DNA of 64,000 nucleotides, taken from the NCBI GenBank assembly GCA_003550325.1, contig QKWP01000009.1, positions 734,946-798,945 on the forward strand. Direction: 5' to 3'. The position numbers and the translations under genes were made by a program. Each line of letters begins with the position of its first letter. The stretch's first letter is position 1. This DNA is from Gigaspora rosea. Taxonomy: Eukaryota; Glomeromycota; Glomeromycetes; Diversisporales; Gigasporaceae. This document shows, one piece after another, positions 11,482 through 24,975 of the stretch. Under the pieces are notes generated by a model. It ran no database searches. It saw only the letters and a program-made list of their open reading frames with translations, and was not told where the DNA came from.

Positions 11482-11928
11482 CAGAAGAATGATCTTAGTA
11501 TAATGTGATGCAGATCACTATGTAAATTCTATGTACAGAATGCAGCGTTCGCCCAAGGAAACCCTTTTATTTTACTAAGTTAACGAGCAAGATCGATTAA
11601 TTGAAAGTTGTAGAGCTCAATGAGACGATTCTAACGGTAGTTAGATCATCCAAATCGGTCCAGTGGATGCCGAGATATCTTCAAAAAACAATTGGCCGCC
11701 TATATAAAATTACTATATAGTCGCCCAATCGTTTTTTGATGATATCTTGGCATCCACTAGGCCGATTTGGTTAACAAACCACTGTTAGAATCGTCTCATT
11801 GAGCTCTACAACTTTCAATTAATTAACTTTGCTCGTTAACTTAGTAAAATAAAAAGTTTTCATTGGACGAATGCTGCATTCCGTACATATAGGAGATCAT
11901 TCTTCTGTTGAGTAGCGAATCATCAATT
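11461..11928. repeat. 468-bp palindrome (family B) at the LINE 1 5' edge
   Basis: The left arm (AATTGACGATTTACTACTC...) is the reverse complement of the right arm (...GAGTAGCGAATCATCAATT), with the centre at about 11700-11720 (ATAAAATTACTATATAG). Arms include GTTAACGAGC, TTGTAGAGCTCAATGAGACG and the family core GTAGTTAGATCATCC AAATCGG TCCAGTGGAT followed by AGATATCTTC. Arm homology ends just where LINE 1 ORF1 sequence starts at 11460. Confidence 0.9.
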
Positions 11929-12155
11929 AAGTTGTTTTTCTGAAATTTTTGGATAATATTCCAGAGTTGTCTAATAATACAAATTTCCTCTGCCAATATT
12001 GTTTGTATTGTCTCTGCGATTTCTGAGTCAATGACTTGTGTTCTTGTACAATTTTTCCTTAAATACTCTATTGTTGCCCATACTCCTAGCCTCAAGGCTT
12101 GGCAACCTTCTTTTAGATACCTGATCTTCCAGTCTAAGACCTGATTGAAGTTCAT
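11841..12155 (-). pseudogene. Open frame leading into the palindrome, unknown
   Basis: 104 codons on the minus strand with normal-looking protein composition (KEGCQALRLGVWATIEYL, AEEICIIRQLWNIIQ, RRMISYMYGMQHSSNENF). The last ~30 residues lie in the right arm of the palindrome; the rest is upstream of it. It could be the displaced N-terminal part of LINE 1 ORF1 or another element's ORF. I do not recognise the family. The frame continues past 11841 for several codons with an alternative reading but soon meets stops. Confidence 0.4.
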
Positions 12156-14973
12156 TAATTATCTTTGTACCTGAGTTGTTTTATTCAAAATTATATTCTG
12201 TATAGATATAAACAAACACGTGCTATCTCTTTTTTTGTTTGTTTACTAATAGTCGACTTGATTGTTTGTTTGTTTACGCCGATTTGTAATACCTGTATGT
12301 TTACATGTTTTGGAATTGATCTGCAATACAGGGTTTCAGTGATTTCTCCAATTTTTTGTAAATATTTTTCGAAAATTTTAATTCTTCGAATTTATGCTAT
12401 AAAGCTCTTTTCTTCCACTTTTTTGTTTCTATTAACCTCTAGTTAATTTTCTGTTTTCTTCCTTTTTGCTTAGTGGAACTTTTTAATTTTTCTATTATAT
12501 TTGGTCTTAAGTGACTTTTCACCACGATTTTGTTTATTCCAATTCCAGAAATGGGGATTAGCGGAAAGAGTTTTTGTCAGTTAACACTCTTCTCTACATT
12601 TTTATTTAGTAAGTCAAAATATATTAGCATAATAAAAAAAGATTGCATAATATATATAAATTTAATAGTAATTTGCGCATATAGAATTCTATCCTTCTTA
12701 GGCGAATTGGCAATTAATTTTTATTTAATACAAATTGTTTGTTTTGTTTATTTTGTTTTATGCATTGTAGATCACTGGCGATGATCACCAGTGGTGATTT
12801 ATAGTGATTTTCTTTATTTAGAACTTATTTAAATGTAAAAAGTTTCTACAAGATATGAAAAGTTCATCAAAATAATATCGATTTTGGTTCGAGTGAAGAT
12901 AGAGTGTCATGGAACTTTGGATGGTGTTGAAATTAACCAATCAGAAGCGGTAAATCTAGTTTCAACCTCTGCTTCGAATAACTTATATCGTTATAGAAAA
13001 ATGGCAAATATTAACAAAATTTTGACAAATCTACAAATCTGATTGATAAAAAATTGTTGGTCCATTAAAATCCAAGTGGAAAATGCTTATGCATATGGGG
13101 GAAGTCGGGACAAATTTATTAGATAAATTTGTCCCATTCTATTGACTTCCACGTATATATAACAATTAGCATGTAAATTTAGAGTTCAACTTTTGATCTA
13201 ATGATAATTAATTCATTCTACCCCATCTGAATAATTATGCATAAAAATGAAAACTCATATATATCGAATAAATTGGTGATATTGTCGCTTGTCGTCACTT
13301 TTAAGAAGTTTGTTCTATAGTTCGTTTTGGTATATTGTTAAATGCATTTTTTCCATATCGTTATCAAATGAAAATAAATAATAATGAAACAGTTAATAAT
13401 ACTAGGATTGCAAATTTAAAAAAAAAAAAGTCATAAAATTTAGAGGAAAAAAAGTTATTAAAAATCATGAAATTTTTGCTCAAAGACAGTAGATTCAATC
13501 GTGATGAAGCGAAATTTTCTAGATAAAGTGGTTGCACAAACTCGTGTTTAACTGGCTTGGATTCGAACAGAGTTTGGTTAAGTAGGATAACATCCTTATT
13601 ATTGCCATTTTAATGCAGGTAAGTAGATGGTCCAAAACTTTGGAACTATAGATACACAAGATCATGAAGTTCAGGATTCCGAAAGTCGGAACTGTGAGCG
13701 AGTGCATCAAAAATTTATGAATACGTTGTACAATATCTAAACGAATAAAATTTAGCTGAGGACGCCCGTATGTTATTTCAGTTTACATAATTTCCGATAT
13801 TTATTTTATCCTTTAAAAAATCTATTGAAAATTGGTTTAACCGATTGTTAATTATCAGGCAGGATCACTATGAATATACTGTATGAATATATTGAGTCAC
13901 ATCTTTAATGCGGTGTGGTATACAGTACATTTATTATTAAAAATCAGAATATGACATTGGTGAAATCCTAATGACTAATAATACTTGGTCATTCCGTGTT
14001 TATTATAATAGTCTGTGCTTTTTTAACACATATAGTGATACATTTTAAAAACAATTACAATAAATCAGAATTAGAACTCCGTATAGCGATATAGAAAATT
14101 TTTAAAGTCACTCATTTGTATATAGGATTAACTTTTGGACTTTCGTGATCGCCGTGATGGGCTGAATATTTCAAAGTCCCATCAAAATATGTACGTACGT
14201 ACTGGTGCGCAAAATTATGCGGCGATTTCCCTGCTTTTTTTTTGTTTATAGTAGAACTCATAGATGAAAAATCTCCGAACGCTTAAAAATTACGCTTAAT
14301 CAAACAGAAATTTCGATTTTTACAATAGATTTTGTGCACTGGAATATACATACTTACGTAGTACCAATTATTTCATATCCCAATCGACATTAGTACAATC
14401 CAAGAATCTAAAGTAAAAAGTTCATTTATTAAATTTAGTTTAAGGATAAAGACGATATTTCATAGTTTTACCATTTAAGATCTGAAATTCATGGCTTTTG
14501 GATCTGGGTCGAGTATTTTTGGTTCTAATCCAGCTACGCGTGGATCAGAATTTTTGAAATCATCCAATACAAAAACCCATTTTAGCATCTAAGCCCAGCC
14601 TATGTGGGACCAATTCATGGCAATCCATGGATAGTCCAACCCATGCAGAACCATAATCGATAAAATATGAAAATGTTCCAGTTTAGTTATTTCATTTGGC
14701 TGGTTTTCACGTTTTTAAAATTACCATTGGGCGGTTATACAGTATATACCAAATTATAAAATAATATTATTTATAATTTAGATTAAGAACATTAGTCATT
14801 ATAATTGTAGAACTAAAAAGGTAACCGATTTTTAATATAACTTATGTCGGTATATTGTTTTTTGTTTCTTTTGGAGAACATAAATAATAGCTTGAGAACA
14901 CTCATAGCTATTATGCTGTTCTCATGAGAACAGCGTTTGAGTGCGAAATTTCAAACACTGGTCACCAGTATCG
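12156..14973. other. Intergenic, CpG-retaining DNA, no gene seen
   Basis: From about 12.7 kb CpG becomes frequent, unlike the sequence to the left. Contains small dyads: ATCACTGGCGATGATCACCAGTGGTGAT (about 12771-12800), a hairpin GGGACAAATTTAT / ATAAATTTGTCCC (about 13108-13136) with GGAAGTC / GACTTCC flanks, and the perfect 20-bp palindrome GCTGTTCTCATGAGAACAGC (14915-14934). Short open frames are scattered and lack coding signature. Confidence 0.5.
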
Positions 14974-15615
14974 CTTGCTCTTTAAAATTGTCATTGGACA
15001 GTGTCACAACATCAGTAGATTTTCGTTTTCTTTAAAATCGGTTTGAACGGGTCATAATATAGTTAGTCCTCGCTTTCTTTAAAACTTTCTTGAATGAAGC
15101 CACACATTATTAAGTTTTCTCTGCTTTCTTTATTGGATAGATCACGCATTATTAGGCTTTCGCTTTCTTTGGTTTATGAATCACTTTTTAAAACTGTTAT
15201 TAAACGGGAATCACACATTTTTAAGCTTTACCTTCTATTGGACAGAGTCTTATGTTATTAGATCTTCACTCTTTGCTTTTTAAATCCTTACTAGACAGAG
15301 TCATTAAATCTTCACAATTCTTAATAGAAAGAATTGTTATATATTTGCTTCCTTTAAATTCTTATTAAAAAGATAATACGTTATTAGGTATTCTCTTCCC
15401 TTAAATTCTTATTAGATGACGTCATACATTATTTCGTTTTCGTCTTTAAAATTTTCATAAGATTTATAAATTCTCATCGAATAATGTCACGTGCAAATAT
15501 GTCTTTGATTAGATCTTATTAGCTCTATGATATGTCTTTGATTAGATCTTATTAGCTCTATGCTTTCTTTAAAATTCTTATCGGACGGGTTTTCGACATT
15601 ATTAGGTCTTAGCCT
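14974..15615. repeat. Degenerate tandem satellite, unit about 50 bp
   Basis: Around ten diverged units with the pattern GCTTTCTTTAAAATTCTTAT + TGGACAGAGTCACACATTAT + TAGGTCTTC. Examples start near 14974, 15030, 15082, 15130, 15170, 15280, 15345, 15395 and 15562. Inside it, a 33-bp segment (ATGTCTTTGATTAGATCTTA...) is exactly duplicated in tandem at about 15509-15560. Confidence 0.7.
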
Positions 15616-17888
15616 TCAATTGTTCGATATTTAGAACATTGATCGATTCTTTTTATTTACATTATGATACAATAAGTGAATTTTAATTCTTTATAACAAT
15701 CGTTAAAATTGATTTTCTATTGATGTGAAAAGTGTTTCACGCGTTGTTACATCAGACCTAATTAGATTATGCTGCACCTAAATGCATAAAAAAAACTAAC
15801 TATTCACAATAAAGGGGCAAGTTTCTTTATTCTATGGGATTAAGTTTCTCCTTAATGTCTAATCATCCTGCATCTAAAAATTCGCTCAGTATTCACCATC
15901 AAAGCTAAGTCATGCGGCAATACTTTAATAAACTGCCGTGTCTTATATTCGTAAAGCGTACGTACGTATATACATTCTCGATTAATTGGTACATATTAGG
16001 GTGCCGCAATTTTTATCCGTTATTTTCCGCACATAATTTTTGCAAATAACCCGGCCAGCATTATCGATATTTTTTGGTAGCTTTATGCAGGAAGTTTGAT
16101 TTGACATAGGACAATCGTCAAGTATTGTTTCGGGCTAACAATAAGCTATGCCTCAAATTCTGCAAGTTCTGAATCATTAGACCAATAAAATACACTATTT
16201 AACGCAAATTCAATGAATTCGGCAAATGCAGAGTTCCGGACACCCTAGCACATCTTATAAGTGATTCTTTTTTAATAACATGCATGTATTCGGATATTCC
16301 GATTTAGAAATTATCACAATAAATGCAAATGGACGATTTCTTTAAAATATATACACTGACAATCAATCATTATGCAACGCGTATCAATATTCGTGATTAA
16401 TAATATAATAAGAAATAATAATAAGACATACTGCAGTACTGATACCGTATTCCTCCGAAAATATACACACCCCTGAAAATAAGTATCCTTAAAACACGTC
16501 ATATCTGAAAATAACACCCTTAAAAATAGAAAATAAGTGCTCCTCAATTTTAACATGCAGATGGGCGTTATTTTGTGAAAATACAACAGGTAAATTTAAA
16601 TTTTTGGTTTGGATCTATCAAGAATAAAAATTAACCTTTTAAGCATTACTCAAATGATTATTTGTAATTTTCTGATATTCTACGAAAAGATGTTTTTATG
16701 TTTTTTTATAACTTGTATGTAAACAGTATTACAGTACGCAATGATCTGATTACGAATTAAATTAGATAAGTGATAAATGTATATAAATTTTTTTATATGA
16801 TATTAATATATCATAATAAAAATACTCGGAATTTCAAAAAATGAAATAGGGTTATTTTAAATCCACTTTGCTTCGAAATAAATTAATTCTGAATTACCAT
16901 ATTAAAGATATATGTTTTTTTTGATTTGGCTTGGAAGTTTTTTTTTTTTTGATTGGATTTATAAATATTTTCTTTAAATATTTTTAATTTAGAAATATTG
17001 ACTTTATAATCAATTGTATAAGCGCTAATTAATTGACCTATGCCTTAACTTGGATATGCCCATGTGCATTATTTCGAAATAAAGATTGATTTTTTTGATC
17101 AATCCTTCATAAATGCACATTGGGAAATGTGCACTTCGGATAGGAATGTAAAGTAGACGGATCAAATGATGCATACTTATTTAAGATGCACTTTTTGAGG
17201 GTTAAATGTTTATCATTTTTCCTACAATAATTATACATTAGGATGCGCACTAATTCGAAACACCCACGTGCGGCAGTGATGTTAAATGACTTGGTCATTT
17301 GATTAAATTTAAATGACCTCAAAATATATATATAAAGTCATTTAGGTCATCTAAATTTAGATAGCCTGACTCTCTACAGTATATATAAAATTATAATTAA
17401 AATACTGTATACAATACTTACTGATCAGTTTCAGACCAAAATAACCACCTCAATACAGCCAAAATCATAAACCAATCATCAGATCATGTGATCATTAAAG
17501 GATTTGTGTTCATGAACTTAAAATTCTTAATCTCTAATTGGGGTTTGATGGGTTCGGGCTCATTAAAATCGTCTGATTGAGACAGTCATTTGAATGATAA
17601 ATCATCTAGTAATCAAATTATTTACTGTCAAAAACTTGTATATTTTAATAATATTTCGATATAAATAATTCTATCCAATGGCAGTACGAACTTATATCAT
17701 ATGTTATCCGTCAAACTCTTATGATCATAGATTTATTTCTTGTTATTTTTTGATGCGTACCAGTTTGGGATCGGATGATTGTCCGAAAAGCTAGGTCGGA
17801 ATGGTATGACAAACGGAACTAGAAACAAAATTACGTACGTACGTGCGTCATCTTTTTAATGAAATTTTTATTATCATTAGTTTATCAC
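15616..17888. other. Intergenic, possible MITE traces
   Basis: No gene seen. A probable decayed copy of the CCGTATTTTCG family lies at about 16448-16589 (ACCGTATTCC... / ...GGGCGTTATTTTGTGAAAATAC). Around 17275-17360 sequence such as CAGTGATGTTAAATGAC and GTCATTTAGGTCAT recalls the hAT-type end at 19659, but no partner end was found. Confidence 0.4.
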
Positions 17889-18066
17889 TATTTAAATTAT
17901 AATAAGTCAATAATATTTCTCGTTTGTTTTTTTTTCCTACAAAAAAAAAAAAAAGGCGATGCAAAAATTTGTTGTAATCATTATTTAAATTATAATAAGT
18001 CAATAATGTTTTTCAGATGTTTTTTTTCCTACAAAAAAAAAGCGATGCAAAAATTTGTTATAATAA
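17889..18066. repeat. Tandem duplication of about 93 bp
   Basis: Two adjacent copies (17889-17981 and 17982-18066) start TATTTAAATTATAATAAGTC and end GCGATGCAAAAATTTGTT. They differ in a poly-A run and a few bases. No coding role. Confidence 0.8.
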
Positions 18067-19658
18067 TTATTTTAATATTATAAGCTTTTATTTCGTTAAT
18101 TATATTTAATTAGTTCGGTATTTTATATTTTTAATTAATAATAAGTCAAAATTTATTTAATAACTATATGGCAACGAAGATCTAATAAGCATATAATATC
18201 TATTGAAAAAATTTTCAACTTATCATTTGTAACGTTAAGAATAATAGCAAACTTCTTGCGGCATTGAATGTTTAAGTAGAATACAAAAATCCGAATCTTT
18301 ATCGATAGACAAGTTAACGTCTTATCTATTTCACCAAATTTCATCACAATCAACAAATATTCAGAAAGAAAGCATTGATCAGTCAGAAATGAAGGGCGAA
18401 AGAATGATTAACTGCAAAAACAGTTATAATTTATTAAAGAACGTCACAAAAAAACAAACCAAATGGTTAAAAAGAATAAACTATTATAATGTCGAAATTC
18501 AAAATTTACTTGTATTATTAATGAATTTAGATGTGTTAAAATTGCATTAATTATTGCTTTATATTATCGTAAAAATAAAGTCTTAGTAAAAAGAAAAAAA
18601 TAAAAAATAAAAAATAAAAAATAAAATAAAATAAAATAAAAATTCGAAGACATCTTCTGGACCTTCATCCGGACTTTCATCCGAACCCAATCTGGTACAC
18701 ATTTTCTGGGTGTTTTTTTTTAATGTGTTATGTCGTAATCATGTTTATTCGAATTAAAACCCAGTTAGCCAATCACGACTTGAGAATAATGATCATGAAT
18801 TGCCAGATAACACAAATATCGAGTCATGCGTCGTAAAATTTGTAAATTTGCCCGATTGGACAAAGTTTTGCGACATTAATACATATCCAGATATCGGATC
18901 TGTTTATCCGATCTGAATTATCTGGATTGGACCCCTATATGAGGACGTAGAGATTGACTATTTTAAGCGAAAAGGGATGGAAATTGGTTGATATTTGTTA
19001 CTAGCTCGACGATAGTCTAGCTTTGTTGTTTGAACCCTACCACCAACCGCTAGCGTTTGAGAAAAGAAAGGATTGGAAAAGAAATGGACATCGGATTGGG
19101 GTTAATTGGAAGATTCGGTAGCCCGGGCTTACTGTTCAGATACCGAAGACAAAATATTTCGGTAGGCAACCAGACAAATCGGATACCGAAAAAAAAGGTG
19201 ACAATAACAATGACAATAAATAAGGGAAGCTCGATGTTATAGGACGGGCTGTAGACCACGTGAGCAGCAGGACGAGATCCCATATCGTGTATTTCTTAAT
19301 TGTGTTCCATAATCGAGTGACAAATTTAAAAATCGGCTTAGCCGGCTATGCAAAGTCGATTGCCTTTTAGTATACGTAAATATTATATATTCGGAATTTT
19401 CTTGACCACTATTATAAAATTGTATGATTGTCTAGTTTTCCTAAATTTCCTGGAGAATCAAAATTTTAAAAATCGACTGACTGACTTAGTCGACTAAGTT
19501 GATTTTATTGTCTAATGTCAAATCGACTACAATCACTATTTGAGATCACGTAAGCTATTTTTGAAGGACTTATTTTAAAATAACGCCTACAAGCGTTATT
19601 TCGCGCTTATACGGTATAATGGTATTAGCTACCGTCTAGCAATAGTACCCATGGGTAC
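18067..19658. other. Intergenic with A-rich microsatellite
   Basis: (AAAAATA)n/(AAATA)n microsatellite at about 18588-18645. The segment 19015-19290 has higher GC and short frames on both strands, but none looks like a known protein. Around 19575-19614, AAATAACGCC..CGTTATTTCGCGC..ACGGTA looks like a solo end of the CCGTATTTTCG element family. Confidence 0.4.
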
Positions 19659-20340
19659 CAAGGATGGTAAATGACTTTAAATGACCCAAATGACTCAAAT
19701 GACAAATGACCAGTCATTGGTCATTTCAACTCAAATGACTTAAGAAGGTCATTTAACTCTGGTTAATTGGTTATCTATTAACTTTAGCCAATCATAACTG
19801 ATTATTGTTCTCTGTAAAACGAAACGTTGCTAGATGCTATCCAATAAATATTATTACACGCGATAAATGGCTGACGACCCCAAATGACTAATCTTTATTC
19901 GATAAATGAGTGGCATTTGTATTTTGGCAAAATAACTAAGTCATTTATCATACCTGTTGTAAAGCGACAATCCAATTGAATCATATCAGGTATAAAGTGA
20001 TTAAGAAACAAAACACCAGACAAAAGATAATATACAGTATTTACGTTTTATTTAAAAAAAAAAAGAATAATAATTTTATCGATTACAAAATTACATAAAC
20101 CATTTTCGAATTTACAAATGCATGTCAATTAATAACCGACGTGATTGGTAGGATGTTAACTATATGTAAAATGTCCTAATGACCAAATGATCCCGGTCGT
20201 TTGGAAATGACCGTAGTCATTTGGTCACGAGTCATGACCCAAAATTCGAATGGCCTCAAATGACCGGTCATTTTGAGGTCATTTAAGGTCATTTGAAAAA
20301 TTGGCAAATGACCAGGTCATTTACCATCCCTGATTGGTAC
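19651..20340. mobile_element. Non-autonomous hAT-like element
   Basis: The element spans 19659-20332 (674 bp), starting CAAGGATGGTAAATGAC and ending GTCATTTACCATCCCTG, so the TIR consensus is CAGGGATGGTAAATGAC. The 8-bp flanks are ATGGGTAC (19651-19658) and ATTGGTAC (20333-20340), matching at 7 of 8. CAGGG ends and 8-bp duplications are hAT hallmarks. AAATGACC / GGTCATTT words are repeated many times near both ends, as expected for subterminal transposase binding sites. No transposase frame. Confidence 0.85.
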
Positions 20341-23300
20341 TGCATGAGGAACCGGGGTACTGTATGTAGTGATATATATCAAGAATTAAGTCAGATGTGC
20401 CCCGGGTCTTAATCAATGAGGGTATATACTTTATACAGTGCTAGAAGGTACCTCTTTTTTTTTTTGGTTTGAAATATGATAATATTGATTATATATGATT
20501 CAATTATAAAGTAAACCAATCAAATCAATTAACTAAATTAACAGTAAAATAAATAAGTTTTTTTTTTTATTTTTTGTTTCAAATAATTAAAATATTACGT
20601 AATTGATCTATAAACTTAAATATATATATATATATATAATGTATATACTTTTTGACGTTATCAAATTTTATATCATTCCAGGTTGCTCGTTTCGTAGACA
20701 ATCACTTCATAGACAATCGCCACATAGACACCTTACAATTAGCTTATGATACGCTTTATTTTACAGACAATCGATTCACAAACAAGGTTATTTAATAGAC
20801 AGTTTATTTTACCCGTGGATCATTTCATAGACATCGGCAACTCATTATACAGGCAAAGCAATTCTAATCATTGTCATTAGGGTTTCAAAATTAAAGAAAT
20901 CTTCTCTTATTTTTCGATTTATAATTCGACATAGCAAAAATGCTATTTGAAAATCCTATTTATTTTATTAAAATGCGTAATTTTTTGAAATTTATATAAT
21001 TTATATAATTTATATGAACAAACAAGCTTTTCTATGAGATGAAAAAAATAAATTATCAATTCTATGAATAAACTTTTTACAAATTGATTGTCGGTAAAAT
21101 AAGGCGTCTATTAAGTGATGATTGTCGATGGAAATGATACGGGTCCGATAATTCTACCAGATTTAAAAGTTATCGTTAATGCATAATTAAAGTTAAGTTC
21201 GATTATGGATCACAAGAGATGACGTAAGACAATCAAATGACTATCACGAAAGGGAACTAACACTTATTATTATTACGTAAAGATAGCCCCCTTCAAAGTC
21301 GGTCATTTGACAATTACAAGTTCTAAAGTAATATTTGACAGTACATAATTTATCGTTTGACAATTGCGAACTTTAAAGTAACTAATCATATAAAGTTTAT
21401 ATTGCAGCAAGAACGACCTATATTTTATTTTTGTAATCTTTTTTTTTTTTTTTTGTGTTTATTAAAGTATCCAAAAATTAACCCTTATGGTAAAAAAGCG
21501 TTTGTAAATTATTTTCGGAGGATTACGTACGTATGTAATTATCTGTCATTGAAAATTTGCACAAATTACAAAGAATAAATTTTAAGAAAAAAAAAACTGG
21601 TTACAAGCAATGATTAATTAACTTCATTTGGTATAAAATAATTTAACAGATTTTTTTTTTATTAGATTTTTTAATTAAGAGAAGTCTTCAATTAATGCTA
21701 TGTCTATGTCATACGTATTATGTGAGTTGCATTATATAATTACAGTAAAATATTAAATAAAAGTAGGTATTAACTTTATATACACATTTCTAATGTTACA
21801 AATAAGGTCAATATGCACTATTAATTAATTGTTTGTTGATATACGAAATATTTGTGCAACACTATTGCATGAAAATACATAATGAATAAAGGTAACAAGA
21901 ATATGAAATGTATGACTGAATGAATCTATAGTATAAAGGTAATAAGATCTTAAAATGCTTATAGTATCAAAATCATAATTGTCCGGAATTAACGAAAAGG
22001 CTTACCACACATAGAAGTGCCGTTTATACATACGTTATATACGTGATAAACTGTTAAACTGTTAACCACCCTTCCCCCTCGTGAGATTACGTAATAAACG
22101 AACGCATGTGGCCAATCAACAACATCAGTTTATAATGCTAACCTAAGTCTGTTTATCTAGTCATATCGTAAGAAACTTTAATCTGTTTGCAAATTAAATT
22201 GGTTTAAAATAGGATTAGATTATATTAGTTCACACATACAAGTTTCCAAAAGTATCACCATTTTGTTGATCATATGAAACGGAAAGGTTTTATAAAATGA
22301 TAATACAAAATTCAATTATTAAAAAAATATATATATGTATATCCTGAAAAACGATCTTTTCTTTTTGTATCATTAGCAAAATTTCCGCGTGGAAACTGGT
22401 TAATCAACCTCGACTATATTCACGAATTGATTTTTAAGGGTCTTTTTTCGATAAACGGTTACACGAACTTTTGTCATTAAGTTACGTGAAGAACAAATAA
22501 CAAATAAAAAAAAAAGTTTTTTAGTCTTTATGTGAAATAATTAAGCAATAAATAAAGGTAGGGGGTTTAAAAAAATATAACGTAATTTTTTTATAAAAAT
22601 TTATCTAACTTTTAATCCAATGGTCCAAATTGAATGATTTGACACCATTCAATCCGTCTCGAATAGTATCAAAATCATTTCATTGGATCACTGGATCAAA
22701 ATATATTGACAAAAACTATTGTTATATCTTTTCTGCTACGCTAAGCCGTAAAAAAAAGCACTATCACTAATTGTTGAAACGCTTGGGTATTTTTGAGTAG
22801 TGAACGATCGGTTTGTCATTGGACGATTGGTTGTATAATGAATAAGGGTGAATTTTTAATAATTAAACGTGTAGTGATTGCAATATTCTATACACTTAAT
22901 TATGGATTCAGAGCAAGTTTAAAAGATCATTTTTGTAAAAACTTACTTTGTAATAACGAAGAAAAATAATCCTTAATCATGATTGGCTAATTTTTGGGTC
23001 GAACCAAATCGGTTCGGTCGATGTACTAACCGTGGGAATTTCAATTTTTCGCGTATAACGCGTGAAATCTCACGCGCATTACGTAAAAAAAAATGATTTT
23101 TTTTCACTAGATACTTTGTTAATTAAAAAAGAAACTTCATATCACCTACGCCGATCATCGCTAGGGTCGAGTTGTCACTATCTGAGCAATTTTATACCGA
23201 ATTTTTACAAAGCTCATTTCATATATAATTTATCTAATTTATTTAATTTCGGTTGATCTTATATGATGAACTAAAATATATATTGAATGCCATTAATCAT

Positions 23301-24975
23301 CAATTAATTTGTATTATGTTTGTACGTATTTATGTTTTACAACCATTTTTTAAATTTAGCTAGTGCAAGATTCCTTTTTTGCTTACTTTTTTTTTTTCTT
23401 TTTTTTTTATCATAATTTAAGCGCGGCTTCGTTAAGTTAATAAAAACGAAATAATAGAAATTTTTTGTACAATACTCATCAAATCTCATGAATTGATTTC
23501 CAGAAATTTTGTGCATGTCATGTCAATATCAATATCTCACCTAACTACGTTACAGAAGGTTCGACAAAATCGAATATCGACTAAATTTAACGGGTTACAG
23601 ATAATTGTCTATCACAATCAGTCAATGATCACGTACGTACAGTACAATAAACAATTGTTATAAAATACAATAGTTCTTATATACTGTAAATGTAAATTTA
23701 CCTTGTTTCGGTGTTTGTATTTGATACGAAGGATATTTCACAAATAGACATCGCCGTCATTATAAGATAAATAAATAATTCATGAATTTTAAATTATACC
23801 AACTGCATACATCAAAAAATTCATATTTTTCTATAATTATAATTTTTTCACAAAAAATATCTATATAAAGATTTCTATATACAGTCAATATATAACGAAA
23901 ATTTGAAAAAAAATATTTTTGCTATGTAAATAGTTTAACAATAATAAACAAAATCGATAATTCTGCCTGAAAAGTTTTTAAGCAAACTTTTCTAGGAAGT
24001 TCCAAATCATTGATGTTTGGGTTTATTTATTTAATAGTAATTGTGTTCCATTGGTTTATTTAAATATTGATTCCCTGAACTATATTTGAATAAAAAACAA
24101 CCAATCTTTATGTTGACGTATTTCAAATTGTTTTAATTGTTTTGTACACCAATAAACAACATAATTGGTATGGTTACCTCAAAAAACCACCTTTATTGGC
24201 TTTTAACCTGAAAATAAAGACAGTGATATTTTAACATATATAAACATTATTAAAAGATTTAAAAGATTAAGTTTGTTTAATCCAGTAATTTTATTTTAAT
24301 ATTTAACAAATGAAACAACTGGGCGTGATAAATAAGGTTCGAAATTAAGTGCTTATTAACCAATTTTGGCGTCAACTTAACAATGAACCAATATTTATTA
24401 GAAAATAATGGTAGTTACTGGGTAGTTACTCTGAAAAAAAAAAAAAAATGTAACAAATTGAAACATCAGGTAGTTTGACTGTCGATTTTTACCTTTACTA
24501 TTCTCGGAAATGTTTCATTATCACAACTATATTTGTAGCTTCGCAGTAATATTTACACAAAGTACACTGATCAACTTATCACACGCATATAATATAAATA
24601 ATAAACAAATTTGAACCCACATCAATTTTTACATAGTACTCCCTCCCCTCTCGACACTAAATTACCTCACTTGAACAATTCGGTCTTTTTTTGACTACAC
24701 TTCATTCCTTTTATTTCAATTCAGGGGCTTGCCTCACCACATAATTGCACCAGATTTCCGCTTTATTAGTCATTACATCATTTCCTAGTCTTTTCGATTC
24801 TTCCTTTACTTTATACTTTATATATAATAATAATAATAAAAAAAATACTTTCAAACATTTTTGTTAAAAAAAAAAAAATTTTTTTTTTTTTCTATTAATA
24901 CTAGAGTTTAAAAAAAAAAATTCTGATTTCATGTAATCCAGTATAAAAGTTATCTTACATCTCACCGAACAATCC
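20341..24975. other. Intergenic DNA upstream of the kelch gene
   Basis: No gene seen. Contains AT microsatellite (20617-20638), poly-T/poly-A runs, ACGT-rich sites (21523, 23631), and a compact palindromic segment at about 22610-22712 (AATCCAATGGTCCAAATTGAATGATTT...CATTTCATTGGATCACTGGATC) related to the foldback core family. The last 150 bp before the kelch start are poly-A/poly-T-rich, as is common for promoters in this kind of genome. Confidence 0.5.

Noticed and set aside
17275..17360. Second complete hAT-like element
   Set aside because: One end-like motif and some GTCATTT words are present, but no opposite end or 8-bp duplication was found.
19050..19283. Gene on either strand (61 and 77 codons)
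   Set aside because: Both frames overlap antisense, are short and show no conserved motif.
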